Assembly (NCBI RefSeq): GCF_000331535.1
Contig: NZ_AMZN01000071.1
Coordinates: 1 to 47,914 of the forward strand
Direction of reading: 5' to 3'
DNA: 47,914 nt
Source of the DNA: Fulvivirga imtechensis AK7
GTDB taxonomy: Bacteria; Bacteroidota; Bacteroidia; Cytophagales; Cyclobacteriaceae
Notes under the pieces: generated by a model
Databases searched by the model: none
The model's input: the letters and a program-made list of their open reading frames with translations, nothing else
What the model was told of the DNA's origin: nothing
Shown: positions 1 through 7,306 of the stretch, piece after piece
Layout of the letters: every line of letters begins with the position of its first letter
Position numbering within the stretch: position 1 is the first letter of the stretch
Program-made: the position numbers and the translations under genes

Positions 1-45
1 GTTCAGGCTGCTGTTTTTTACTGTAGAAAATAGCCAAACTAAAGG

Positions 46-67
46 CCCGGGGTGAAGCCCCGGGTTT
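46..67. terminator. GC-rich hairpin, terminator-like
   Basis: Seven-base arms CCCGGGG and CCCCGGG around a five-base loop, followed by TTTAAA. It could end transcription of a gene lying left of the window, or be the end of a dispersed repeat. The T tract is short, so terminator function is uncertain. Confidence 0.4.
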
Positions 68-331
68 AAAGAGGAAGTAGAATGTGCCATAGGAAGACTT
101 AGCCATGAAACACAGGCTTTCTTGGCACACGCTGTTAGCAGTAGGATCGAAGCTTTTACTCAAGCAACCATAGATGCGCCAAGATAGCCTTCACCTCTTC
201 CAAAGCCTGAATATGGAGCATTAAAAATTTAATCCTTTCCCGGGGTTTCACACTGGACTACCAATATTGCAGCCCAGCAGGGATGCTTAAGTTAACGGCT
301 ATGGGGCTTGCCACGGGGAGGAATCGAAGCG

Positions 332-365
332 ATCCCCTCTTAATACACACCAAGGAAGAGGGGAT
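332..365. repeat. Perfect 10-bp inverted repeat
   Basis: Arms ATCCCCTCTT (332-341) and AAGAGGGGAT (356-365) flank a 14-base loop in non-coding DNA. There is no T tract, so it is more likely a repeat-element hairpin than a terminator. Confidence 0.5.
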
Positions 366-568
366 TGCCGCACTTCGTTACAATGATGATAAATTGTGAG
401 TTTTCTTAGCGGCAGTAATCAATAACATGGCGAAGAAAAAATCCGGGCTCTTTGGAGTTTCATAGCTCAATATGCAGACCATTTCTTCTAACACCTTTTT
501 CTCAAGGGCCGGAATCCGGATGCATCGATCGGGATCGGAGAGACCGGCAGGTGATTTTTATAGCGATT

Positions 569-624
569 CTTCCATCTTCGGACTTCCATCTTCCGACTTC
601 CGACTTCCGACTTCTACCTTCCCT
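569..624. repeat. Heptamer array, unit CTTCCGA
   Basis: Eight consecutive 7-base units beginning at 569, mostly CTTCCGA or one base away (CTTCCAT, CTTCGGA, CTTCTAC, CTTCCCT). It is one of three different heptamer families in the window; the others are RTGAGAY and CAAACNN. Confidence 0.75.
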
Positions 625-697
625 CACCCCTGTACTAAAAAATCGAAATTTCTATAACAAGGTATTCAAAAATTCGTTATTATAGGTGACAGAAAAT

Positions 698-1084
698 ATG
701 AACAGGGGAATTATGAGAAGGCTAAAAAATTTAATTTTCAAATTTACAATTTTCGCCTTTGCCGTAGTTTTTGCTAATCTGAGTGTTGATCCTCGCCACC
801 AGGGCTATGAGCCTGGTTTTAATGATTCCAACGAGATAGAGAGTTTGATAGAGCTTGTGTTGGAGATGGGATTGGATATTGATCAGGCGATTCCTGAAAG
901 CGGTACCCCTGAAGGAGATAATTCTATCACTAAAGTGAATTTTTTTGATTGGTTTTATGGGCATGATTATTACGGAAAGCAATTGGCCCGACCTGTTTTA
1001 CGCACCTCCATTTTTTCTATTCAAAAAGATGATGATATTACCGAATTTATCCGGGATATCATTCCTCCTCCTCCAAAGGCCTAA
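698..1084 (+). CDS. Small exported protein of unknown function
   Basis: About 128 residues from the ATG at 698. An in-frame GTG lies at 686 and another ATG at 713, and the start is not decided by the sequence. The N-terminus has basic residues (MRRLKN) and then a hydrophobic stretch ending near VVFANLS, which resembles a signal peptide or anchor. The middle is acidic (IESLIELVLEMGLDIDQAIPE) and the protein ends with the proline run IIPPPPKA. Small proteins with an acidic 'ES-ELVLE-AIPE' core are, from memory, widespread and uncharacterised in Bacteroidota. No neighbour suggests a role. Confidence 0.6.
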   Translation: MNRGIMRRLKNLIFKFTIFAFAVVFANLSVDPRHQGYEPGFNDSNEIESLIELVLEMGLDIDQAIPESGTPEGDNSITKVNFFDWFYGHDYYGKQLARPVLRTSIFSIQKDDDITEFIRDIIPPPPKA

Positions 1085-1207
1085 CTCCATTTTTTGAAAA
1101 ATCATCTACAGAACGTTAGTGTGGATGTCTTATCAGTTTCATCAGCTATTTAGCGACTGTTTTTCGAATTGATATGAGCTATTTTTTTAAAATTAAAAAT
1201 TACAGCT

Positions 1208-1375
1208 ATGAAAACTTCAATGTTAGAGTACTATAAGTTAATTCTGAGTAAAGTCAGCTTTCACCCTAAACTGTTTTGGAAGGAATACAAAAAGGCACTG
1301 ATTCATTTAAGTGAGCGCGAATCACAAGAACTAAAAGGCTGGGTACGACTAAATTTTTCACTAGTTATGAGTTAA
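1208..1375 (+). CDS. Conserved-looking 55-residue protein, function unknown
   Basis: ATG at 1208, stop TAA at 1373-1375. The product begins MKTSMLEYYKLILSKVSF and continues with a basic-aromatic segment (KLFWKEYKKALIHLSERE). The pattern MLEYYK-IL-KVSF-LF-KEY-KAL-L resembles a short protein I recall from many Cytophagales genomes, without known function. It is predicted helical, cytoplasmic, and has no signal peptide. The next small gene starts 12 bases after the stop, so the two are probably co-transcribed. Confidence 0.6.
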   Translation: MKTSMLEYYKLILSKVSFHPKLFWKEYKKALIHLSERESQELKGWVRLNFSLVMS

Positions 1376-1387
1376 ATATCTAAATAT

Positions 1388-1603
1388 ATGGAATCGCATT
1401 TATTGAAATCAGAACTGCCGGTTGATCTTCAGATCGAAGCCAAACTGTGTCAGTTGGAGTTTCTGAACCGTGTTTTTCAAAAGCGAGGCCAAAACCTTGA
1501 TGATGTTTCAAAAGGTTCCTATCTGAGAAAGATCGAGCAGTTGGAACAACATATTTATCAATTGAGGATCAGAAAAACATTGGATTTGATCTCCAGAATG
1601 TAA
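1388..1603 (+). CDS. Small helical protein of unknown function
   Basis: The product has 71 residues, is charged and rich in leucine, glutamate and lysine/arginine, and has a likely coiled coil at about residues 45-68 (LRKIEQLEQHIYQLRIRKTL). There is no signal peptide or membrane segment. It follows the 55-residue gene by 12 bases on the same strand, suggesting a two-gene transcript. No family was recognised. Codon use looks ordinary for the window. Confidence 0.55.
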   Translation: MESHLLKSELPVDLQIEAKLCQLEFLNRVFQKRGQNLDDVSKGSYLRKIEQLEQHIYQLRIRKTLDLISRM

Positions 1604-1931
1604 TCAAATGGTTTTAATCACAGAGGAAAGTGAGTAATAAAAGGGCAGAGTTTTTCTCTGCGGTACTTGCCCTCCTCTCAGCTTCCTCTGTGGTTAAATA
1701 ATTTCGAATTTGTTCTTTATATGCTCTGCCTTCTGCTATTATGGATCGTCTGCTTTTTCTATCTTTCTTTCCTCTCTGCGGGTTAATTATTATTCCTACA
1801 CCTACGTTTTAACCCTTTATTTAACGTGAGTTCGATATAGTAGAACCGATTAGATTCTTTTTCTACAGAAAAGCAGCTACAAAAATTTAATAAACCAATT
1901 TAGCAATCATCATACTAGTGAAAAACTATAT
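1604..1931. other. Gene-free segment with inverted repeats
   Basis: Contains an imperfect inverted repeat of about 16 bases (near 1619-1635 and 1677-1692, arms starting CACAGAGGAA and ending TTCCTCTGTG) enclosing a smaller GCAGAG/CTCTGC hairpin near 1645-1662. The 16-base motif TGAGTTCGATATA with its flank at 1825-1839 recurs just after the GH3 gene near 33264-33277. Nothing coding was seen. Confidence 0.4.
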
Positions 1932-2189
1932 CTGTCCATTACTGTTAAAAATACAGGCAAGGGGCAGGAAAAGTAGCCGCTGAGCTTTTATTCCAGGGGA
2001 TCTTTATGTCTCGATTACGCTCAAATAGAAAAAGAGAAGAAGTTTGACAAAATAGAGTTGGACGCCGGGGAAGAAAAGCAGGTGTCTTTTGTAATTGCCC
2101 CTGAAGACCTGGCCTCTATTAATGCCCCGGGGGAAAAGATAGTTGAGGCGGAAGAATTCGAGTTCATAATAAATGAGCAGGGTGGTAAG
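1932..2189 (+). pseudogene. Decayed C-terminus of a GH3 glycosidase (Fn3-like domain)
   Basis: One reading frame, interrupted by a TAG at 1974-1976, reads LSITVKNTGKGQE at the left. Later it reads KKFDKIELDAGEEKQVSF and EDLASINAPGEKIVEAEEFE. These match the start and end of the fibronectin-III-like domain that closes GH3 beta-glucosidases: VKNTG, K-FDKI-L-AGE-K-V-F, PEDL, and VE-GEFE. The intact GH3 at 31037-33262 has the corresponding VKNTGEYEGQE and KGFEKISLKPGESK. The strand connecting the two halves is scrambled and the catalytic domains are absent. The frame runs without a stop into the downstream lactonase lipoprotein gene, so an automatic start call at the TTG at 2058 would wrongly attach this debris to that gene. 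Confidence 0.65.
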
Positions 2190-2219
2190 TGTTCAATACG
2201 GAGAGGGGCAGGAAAACTG

Positions 2220-3188
2220 ATGATGCGCATTTTATTCACCATAGCTCTACTCGCGCTCTTATGCTGCCAGACAAAGCAAAAAGAAGCAATGAAGGAAAGG
2301 GAGGTTGTGCAGGAAACTGCATTTTTATACATAGACACTATAGCCAGGCTTGGCGAAGGTGCAATATGGAATCAAGAAACACGTGAATTCTATTGGGTTG
2401 ATATAGAAGATGGGAAGGTATTCACCTTTAACCCATTGCTGGAGGAGATGAGGATGATACCTGTAGGGCAGCGCGTAGGTACAGTTGTTCCCTCTTCAAA
2501 AGAGGGGCACGTAGTAATAGCGCTTCAGGATGGGATCTATTCTCTGAACCTGGAAACAAAAGAGGTGAAACTGCTGGCAGCAGCGCCTTACGATCCTTCA
2601 ACCACACGTTTTAATGACGGTAAATGCGATCCGGCCGGCCGCCTCTGGGTAGGGTCCATGGCATTGGACAGTAAACCGCATAAGGCAGCGCTCTATTGCT
2701 TTAGGGGTATTCAAAAGGTAACGCAGGTACTTGATAGTATAAGTATTTCCAACGGCCTTTGCTGGTCGGCAGACAGGTCTACCATGTATTATGTAGATAC
2801 ACCCACGCAGACAGTCCAGGCCTTTGATTATGATGATGCGTCAGGGGGTATTTCAAATGGCAGAGTAGTAGTAAAGATAAAAGACGAAGGAGCCTTTCCC
2901 GATGGTATGACTATCGACAGTGAAGGAAAGCTGTGGATAGCCCTTTGGGGCGGGTCCGGTGTGGTACGCTATGATCCCGATACAGGCAAGTTGCTTTCCA
3001 GGATCTCCGTGCCAGCTAAAAATGTCACTTCATGTGCTTTTGGAGGTGTTAATCTTGACACTTTGTTCATTACCACCGCCAGCATAGGTATGAATGAGGA
3101 AGAGCTGGCAAAATATGCGATGGCCGGTGCGGTATTCGCAGCTATTCCCGGAGTGAGAGGTGTTAAAACTAATTTTTTTAAAGAATAG
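2220..3188 (+). CDS. SMP-30/gluconolactonase-family lipoprotein
   Basis: A six-bladed beta-propeller of the SMP-30/gluconolaconase/LRE-like family, expected to hydrolyse sugar lactones with a divalent metal. The chosen ATG at 2220 gives 322 residues with a lipoprotein signal (LALLCC, Cys15/16). The frame is open further upstream only through a GH3 remnant. Family metal-site residues are recognisable: Glu46 in GEGAIW, Asn132 in RFNDG, Asn178 in SNGL and Asp228 in PDGMTID. Their spacing resembles that of the mammalian protein's Glu18, Asn103, Asn154 and Asp204. Probable location is the periplasmic face of a membrane. It converges with the phosphatase gene, with only 19 bases between their stops. 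The true substrate cannot be read from sequence. Confidence 0.88.
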   Translation: MMRILFTIALLALLCCQTKQKEAMKEREVVQETAFLYIDTIARLGEGAIWNQETREFYWVDIEDGKVFTFNPLLEEMRMIPVGQRVGTVVPSSKEGHVVIALQDGIYSLNLETKEVKLLAAAPYDPSTTRFNDGKCDPAGRLWVGSMALDSKPHKAALYCFRGIQKVTQVLDSISISNGLCWSADRSTMYYVDTPTQTVQAFDYDDASGGISNGRVVVKIKDEGAFPDGMTIDSEGKLWIALWGGSGVVRYDPDTGKLLSRISVPAKNVTSCAFGGVNLDTLFITTASIGMNEEELAKYAMAGAVFAAIPGVRGVKTNFFKE

Positions 3189-3207
3189 GAGACAGTTCAC
3201 AACGCAG

Positions 3208-3894
3208 CTATTTTACCCTCCCGCTGCCCTTGGGATACATATCCATCACAATATCGCTGATGAATACTTCTTTGGTATTAATATCCATCATAGACAACAC
3301 ACCTTCCCAGCCAGCCCCTGTATCCATTAGCCATATTTCACAACACTTCATAGGTGTCATTTGATAGTGGTGAATAGGCGTATGGCCGATGTACACCTCA
3401 TTGTAGCCGGTAATGCAGCACTCCCTTTTTTCATGCATGTTAGCAATTGCCCTTCTGAACAGGGAGCGGTCCCACAAGAAAATATCCGCAGATTGTATCT
3501 CTATGGGCACCTCCGGGTCTATGCCAGCGTGTACAAAGAGCCTTTTACGGTCGTCAAAATAATAGTGGGCCTCTTTTAATAATCTTATATGGCTGTCGGG
3601 CATGCCATCAGGATAGCTCCTGATTGTAGCGTCTCCGCCCTGCGATAGCCAGATATTCTTTGCCTCACCACCGGTTGCCCATTCCAGCGCCCACAGGTCA
3701 TGATTGCCAAGTATGAATACCAGGTTTTGGATCTTTAACAACTCCTCGATAGCCTGATTGGTCTCCGGCCATCCGTCACACACATCTCCGAGGCAGATCA
3801 GTTGGTCGTGCTCATAATCAAAACCTGATCGCTCCAGGCATTGGATCAGCGCTTTACAGGCACCATGGATGTCTCCAATAACAAATTGCCTCAT
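3208..3894 (-). CDS. Calcineurin-like metallophosphoesterase (PPP-type)
   Basis: A 228-residue protein with the motif order of the PPP/ApaH-like branch: GDIHG (7-11), GDVCDG (36-41), GNHD (63-66), then VHAG and GHTP further along. These residues bind a two-metal centre. The family includes Ser/Thr protein phosphatases and diadenosine-tetraphosphate hydrolases. The usual GDxVDRG motif is altered here to GDVCDGW, so Arg is missing, which may change substrate choice. No signal peptide, so cytoplasmic. Its promoter should lie in the repeat-containing gap 3895-4371. Physiological substrate unknown. Confidence 0.88.
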   Translation of the reverse strand: MRQFVIGDIHGACKALIQCLERSGFDYEHDQLICLGDVCDGWPETNQAIEELLKIQNLVFILGNHDLWALEWATGGEAKNIWLSQGGDATIRSYPDGMPDSHIRLLKEAHYYFDDRKRLFVHAGIDPEVPIEIQSADIFLWDRSLFRRAIANMHEKRECCITGYNEVYIGHTPIHHYQMTPMKCCEIWLMDTGAGWEGVLSMMDINTKEVFISDIVMDMYPKGSGRVK

Positions 3895-3902
3895 GAAAAT
3901 AC

Positions 3903-4087
3903 TTATTAGTGTTTGTAAGAAACTCTAAGTGACTTTAAGAAAACGTCAAGGTCAAGCTCGCCTTGGCGAAAACCGCTTTGGCCGAGCACAGGCTTTGCAA
4001 AGTTCTAAAAAGCGGAATCCCTTGGGGGATGAGCATTTTTGAGACAAGCATAGCCCTGACATGGGTGTTTTCTTAGAGACACTAATT
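3903..4087 (+). repeat. MITE-like element, copy 1
   Basis: The ends are mutually inverted. The left end reads TTAGTGTTTGTAAGAAA, and the complement of the right end reads TTAGTGTCTCTAAGAAAAC followed by a GTCA a few bases inside. The interior carries CCGCTTT and AAAAAGCGG, which can also pair. Related sequence occurs at 11520-11634 and, reversed, at 16409-16619. No transposase is encoded. Confidence 0.55.
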
Positions 4088-4371
4088 AGATATATGTGCT
4101 ACTACATCGATCAGAGCCCCTTTATACTTAAGGTACGACATTAATACCAATTTAACAGTACAAGGTAATTAGATGTTAGATATCTGCCGATTATTGAGTA
4201 AGCGTAACCCTTTATAAAATTTTTCAGTTGAATTATATATTATTGCTATAGTTTTGTAGTTGATACTTACAGAATTGGGGCCCGCAAGACAATAATTATT
4301 AAGCAGAAATGCTTTGGAGACGGGTCATTTTGAAGAAATAAACTGAACGAAGAATATAACCAATCTCAGGA
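4088..4371. other. Gene-free leader region before the MoxR gene
   Basis: No coding signal was found. It holds the candidate promoter at 4228-4256 and about 115 bases of untranslated leader. Confidence 0.35.
4228..4256 (+). promoter_or_regulatory. Candidate Bacteroidota promoter for the MoxR gene
   Basis: TTG at 4228-4230 and TAGTTTTG at 4249-4256, spaced by 18 bases, fit the phylum's -33 TTTG and -7 TAnnTTTG pattern. The start codon is about 115 bases downstream, so this is only moderately supported. Confidence 0.4.
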
Positions 4372-5364
4372 ATGGAAGAATCAGCAACGACAATTGACAA
4401 AAAAAGAGAACATCAGGAAAAGATAAAACAAGTATTTACTGAAGTAGGCAAGGTAGTCGTAGGCCAGGAGGCAATGGTAAACCGGCTGCTGATTGGTTTA
4501 TTTACACAAAGCCATATACTATTGGAAGGTGTGCCGGGTATTGCAAAAACCCTTACCGTAAGCACCCTGGCGCAGGTGCTACACCTGGACTTCCAAAGGA
4601 TACAGTTTACCCCCGATCTTTTACCTGCTGACCTGATAGGTACCATGATCTACAACCAAAAGCAGGCCAAGTTTGAGGTGAAAAAGGGTCCTATTTTTGC
4701 CAACATCGTGCTGGCCGATGAGATCAACCGATCACCGGCCAAGGTACAGTCAGCGCTGCTGGAAGCAATGCAGGAAAAACAGGTGACTATCGGTGAAACC
4801 ACCTTTTTGTTAGACAGGCCGTTTCTTGTACTGGCCACTCAAAACCCGGTAGACCAGGAGGGAACTTATCCACTTCCTGAAGCACAGGTAGACAGGTTTA
4901 TGATGAAGGTGCATGTAGATTACCCCACCAAAGACCAGGAACTTGAGGTAATGCGCAGGATCTCCAACATGAATTTTGATTACAAAGTGAATCCTGTGCT
5001 GACCAAGGAAGACATCTTTGCTATTCGCGATGAGATCAATCAAACCTCCATTTCCGAGTCTTTGGAGAGATATATTATTGAGCTGGTGTATGCCACCAGA
5101 GATCCTCGGGCTTACGGTTTAAATGAAGAGGCAGAATACATCCAGTTCGGTGTTTCGCCAAGAGCATCCATTAACCTCAACCTGGCGGCTAAGGCTATGG
5201 CCTACTTCGAAGGCAGAGACTATGTGTTGCCGGAGGATATCAAAGAAATAGCGGACGATGTTCTTAATCACCGTATCATTCTCAATTATGAAGCCGAAGC
5301 CGACAACGTAAGCACCCACAAGATCGTACAGTCAATCTTGAATAAAGTGGCTATTAACAAATAG
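4372..5364 (+). CDS. MoxR-family AAA+ ATPase
   Basis: A 330-residue MoxR (AAA_3 plus lid) ATPase, thought to act as a chaperone-like remodeller, often for von Willebrand-domain proteins. Walker A is GVPGIAKT (53-60) and Walker B ends LADEIN (about 114-119). ATQNP and an arginine-rich lid follow (SPRASINL). It is cytoplasmic. Members usually sit at the head of an operon with DUF58 and VWA/Bat genes. Here the gene is followed directly by a strong hairpin terminator and then an unrelated lipoprotein, so it is transcribed alone and its partners must be elsewhere. Confidence 0.93.
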   Translation: MEESATTIDKKREHQEKIKQVFTEVGKVVVGQEAMVNRLLIGLFTQSHILLEGVPGIAKTLTVSTLAQVLHLDFQRIQFTPDLLPADLIGTMIYNQKQAKFEVKKGPIFANIVLADEINRSPAKVQSALLEAMQEKQVTIGETTFLLDRPFLVLATQNPVDQEGTYPLPEAQVDRFMMKVHVDYPTKDQELEVMRRISNMNFDYKVNPVLTKEDIFAIRDEINQTSISESLERYIIELVYATRDPRAYGLNEEAEYIQFGVSPRASINLNLAAKAMAYFEGRDYVLPEDIKEIADDVLNHRIILNYEAEADNVSTHKIVQSILNKVAINK

Positions 5365-5407
5365 TTAAAGCGGAAATAAACGGCTTTCTTTTTATTAGGG
5401 AATATTC

Positions 5408-5443
5408 AAAGCCCGTCATCTTTCAGGTGGCGGGCTTTCTTAA
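5408..5443 (+). terminator. Rho-independent-type terminator after the MoxR gene
   Basis: Arms AAAGCCCGTCATC and GGTGGCGGGCTTT (one G-T pair among 13) around a TTTCA loop, lying about 43 bases after the MoxR stop and followed by CTTAATATT. Confidence 0.8.
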
Positions 5444-5576
5444 TATTGGCTTAAAGTACACCCCTGATTCTTTAACAGAGAGTTAATGCACACATCTGCG
5501 TGCGTTAATACTAAAACCCCACCTTTGAGGCAAATTTTAACTGAGGAATCTAATTAAAACTCAAATCTTATTTACA

Positions 5577-7076
5577 ATGAAAAAAATTTTATCACTATTA
5601 GCCGCATTTGGAGTGATGTTTTACCTCTCTTCTTGTGGTGACGATGATGATCCTGCTGTAGACAATGGTGTTACTATTTCTGGAGTACCAGCAACGGCAG
5701 AAATTGACAATTTAGGAACGTATACGGCTACCGTTACCTTAAAAGCAGAAGATGGACTTGCTGCTTTGGCCGTTACAAAAGGCGGGGCTGCTTTTGATGC
5801 AGAAACTTACAGTGGTGAAAAAACTGCCACATACGAATTTAGCTATACTGCTGAGGAAGCAGATGCAGACAAAAACGTGGCGTTCAACTTTACAGCAACC
5901 GATACTGATGGAGACACCGGTTCATTTAACTTTGTTTTGAGTGTTGGTGAAGCACCCTCTGAAATTATGATCACCGAGAATATCACAAGTGATGTAACCT
6001 GGACGAGCAATATCGTTTATATTTTAGCAGGAAGGATAGCTGTAGAAGATGGCGCTACACTTACTATTGAGGCCGGTACAATTATTAAAGGGCAGGCTGG
6101 CTCAGGATCAAACGCTACGGCCCTGGTTATAGCAAGAGGCGGAAAGCTTATGGCAGAAGGAACGGCAGAAGCACCGATTATCTTTACGTCCGTGGCAGAC
6201 GAGATTGAACCTGGTATGATAGCGAGCCCTAACCTTGACCCTGATGTTGACGGTCTATGGGGAGGCTTAATAGTTCTTGGAAAGGCTCCCATTTCTGTTT
6301 CTACTAATGAGGAAACCTTCCAGATAGAAGGTATTCCAGCCAGTGATATCAATGGCCTTTATGGTGGCAATGATCCTGAAGATAATTCCGGGGTGATCCG
6401 TTATGTGTCTATCAGACATGGTGGATCAAATATCGGAGAAGGTAACGAGATCAACGGGTTGACGTTGGGCGGAGTTGGTTCAGGTACCGTAGTTGAATAT
6501 ATAGAGGTAGTTGCTAATCAGGATGACGGGATCGAGTGGTTCGGAGGAACAGTGAACGTAACTAATGCGCTGGTATGGAATTCCGGAGACGATGCGCTGG
6601 ACACAGATCAGGCATGGTCAGGTACAATGGATAACTTTGTGATTATCGCTGGTGCAGATACTGATCACGCACTCGAAATTGACGGACCAGAAGGAACATT
6701 CCTGGGTGCGCATACTCTTAAAAATGGATCTGTTAAGGGAAGTTCAGTTGCCGAATTAGGAGATTTCAGAGATGGAGCAAGGGGTACTTTTCAAAGCATC
6801 TACTTCTTCAATTTCCCTGATCCTGCAGGTGATGGTAGAGGTGACCTGTCACTCAGTGGAACCAAAACCACTGATAATTTCGCAAATGATGACCTGGTAT
6901 TTAGCAATCTTGAGGTCACTTTACTTGGTGGGGTTACATTAACAGATGTATTCAAAAATGGTACGGATGCTCATGCTTCCAGCGTAGCTTCAGGAGCCAA
7001 TACAGTAGGTGCCGATGTATCTAAGTTTAGTGGCTGGAGTTGGGCACATGCAGCAGGCGAATTGGCTGATTTTTAG
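5577..7076 (+). CDS. Surface lipoprotein, beta-helix-like, partner of the TonB receptor
   Basis: A 499-residue protein with a lipoprotein signal ending LSSC (Cys20). The following GDDDD matches the acidic lipoprotein export signal that sends Bacteroidota lipoproteins to the cell surface. Residues about 30-125 look like an Ig-like beta domain. From about residue 130 the pattern (VEDGATLTIEAGTIIKGQ, LVIARGGKLMAEGTAEAPI) is that of a right-handed beta-helix or related repeat fold. The gene precedes a TonB-dependent receptor by about 230 bases, separated by a terminator-like hairpin. I infer a capture protein for that receptor, but the ligand is unknown. It is not a SusD homologue. Confidence 0.8.
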   Translation: MKKILSLLAAFGVMFYLSSCGDDDDPAVDNGVTISGVPATAEIDNLGTYTATVTLKAEDGLAALAVTKGGAAFDAETYSGEKTATYEFSYTAEEADADKNVAFNFTATDTDGDTGSFNFVLSVGEAPSEIMITENITSDVTWTSNIVYILAGRIAVEDGATLTIEAGTIIKGQAGSGSNATALVIARGGKLMAEGTAEAPIIFTSVADEIEPGMIASPNLDPDVDGLWGGLIVLGKAPISVSTNEETFQIEGIPASDINGLYGGNDPEDNSGVIRYVSIRHGGSNIGEGNEINGLTLGGVGSGTVVEYIEVVANQDDGIEWFGGTVNVTNALVWNSGDDALDTDQAWSGTMDNFVIIAGADTDHALEIDGPEGTFLGAHTLKNGSVKGSSVAELGDFRDGARGTFQSIYFFNFPDPAGDGRGDLSLSGTKTTDNFANDDLVFSNLEVTLLGGVTLTDVFKNGTDAHASSVASGANTVGADVSKFSGWSWAHAAGELADF

Positions 7077-7096
7077 GAAAACACAGCTCTAATTCG

Positions 7097-7194
7097 AAAA
7101 AAAAGCCGTCTCAAAAGTCTGGTCGTTATTACAAAACTTGATTTAATCAAGTTCAGAGTGACGCAAGCAGAAGACTTTTAGGACGGCTTTTTTT
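7097..7194 (+). terminator. Long-armed hairpin, terminator/repeat
   Basis: Outer arms run from an A-tract plus GCCGTC, with AAAAGTCT further in, to AGACTTTT, then GACGGC plus a T-tract. An inner perfect palindrome AACTTGATT-T-AATCAAGTT occupies 7135-7153. The flanking A and T tracts fit a bidirectional terminator. A related but longer hairpin occurs at 10207-10312. Confidence 0.7.
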
Positions 7195-7218
7195 ATTATC
7201 GTTTGATTACGATAATAA
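7193..7218. repeat. Perfect 10-bp inverted repeat upstream of the TonB receptor
   Basis: TTATTATCGT (7193-7202) and ACGATAATAA (7209-7218) with a six-base loop, about 90 bases before the receptor start. It could be an operator-like site or part of the preceding terminator. Confidence 0.4.
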
Positions 7219-7306
7219 CAATCATTTAACATTCATATAAACTTGTAGTAACTGATTTTGACGAGATTAAGCTGAATTTTGCAGAAATTTATTTAACAGA
7301 TTTACT

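Larger units (their letters stand above)
68..685. other. Gene-free, repeat-like segment
   Basis: No credible coding region was found. The two overlapping plus-strand frames near 452-685 run through low-complexity sequence and resemble no family. The segment contains a perfect 10-bp inverted repeat (332-341 with 356-365, arms ATCCCCTCTT and AAGAGGGGAT) and a heptamer array at 569-624. The mixture of hairpins and non-coding text looks like the debris of dispersed repeats rather than a decayed gene. Confidence 0.4.

Noticed and set aside
452-685. Two overlapping plus-strand frames of 61 and 77 codons
   Set aside because: They run across a heptamer array and hairpin-rich text, resemble no protein, and lack support in codon use.
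2058-2219. N-terminal extension of the lactonase from a TTG start
   Set aside because: The extra 54 codons are GH3 domain debris, and the lipoprotein signal begins at the ATG at 2220.
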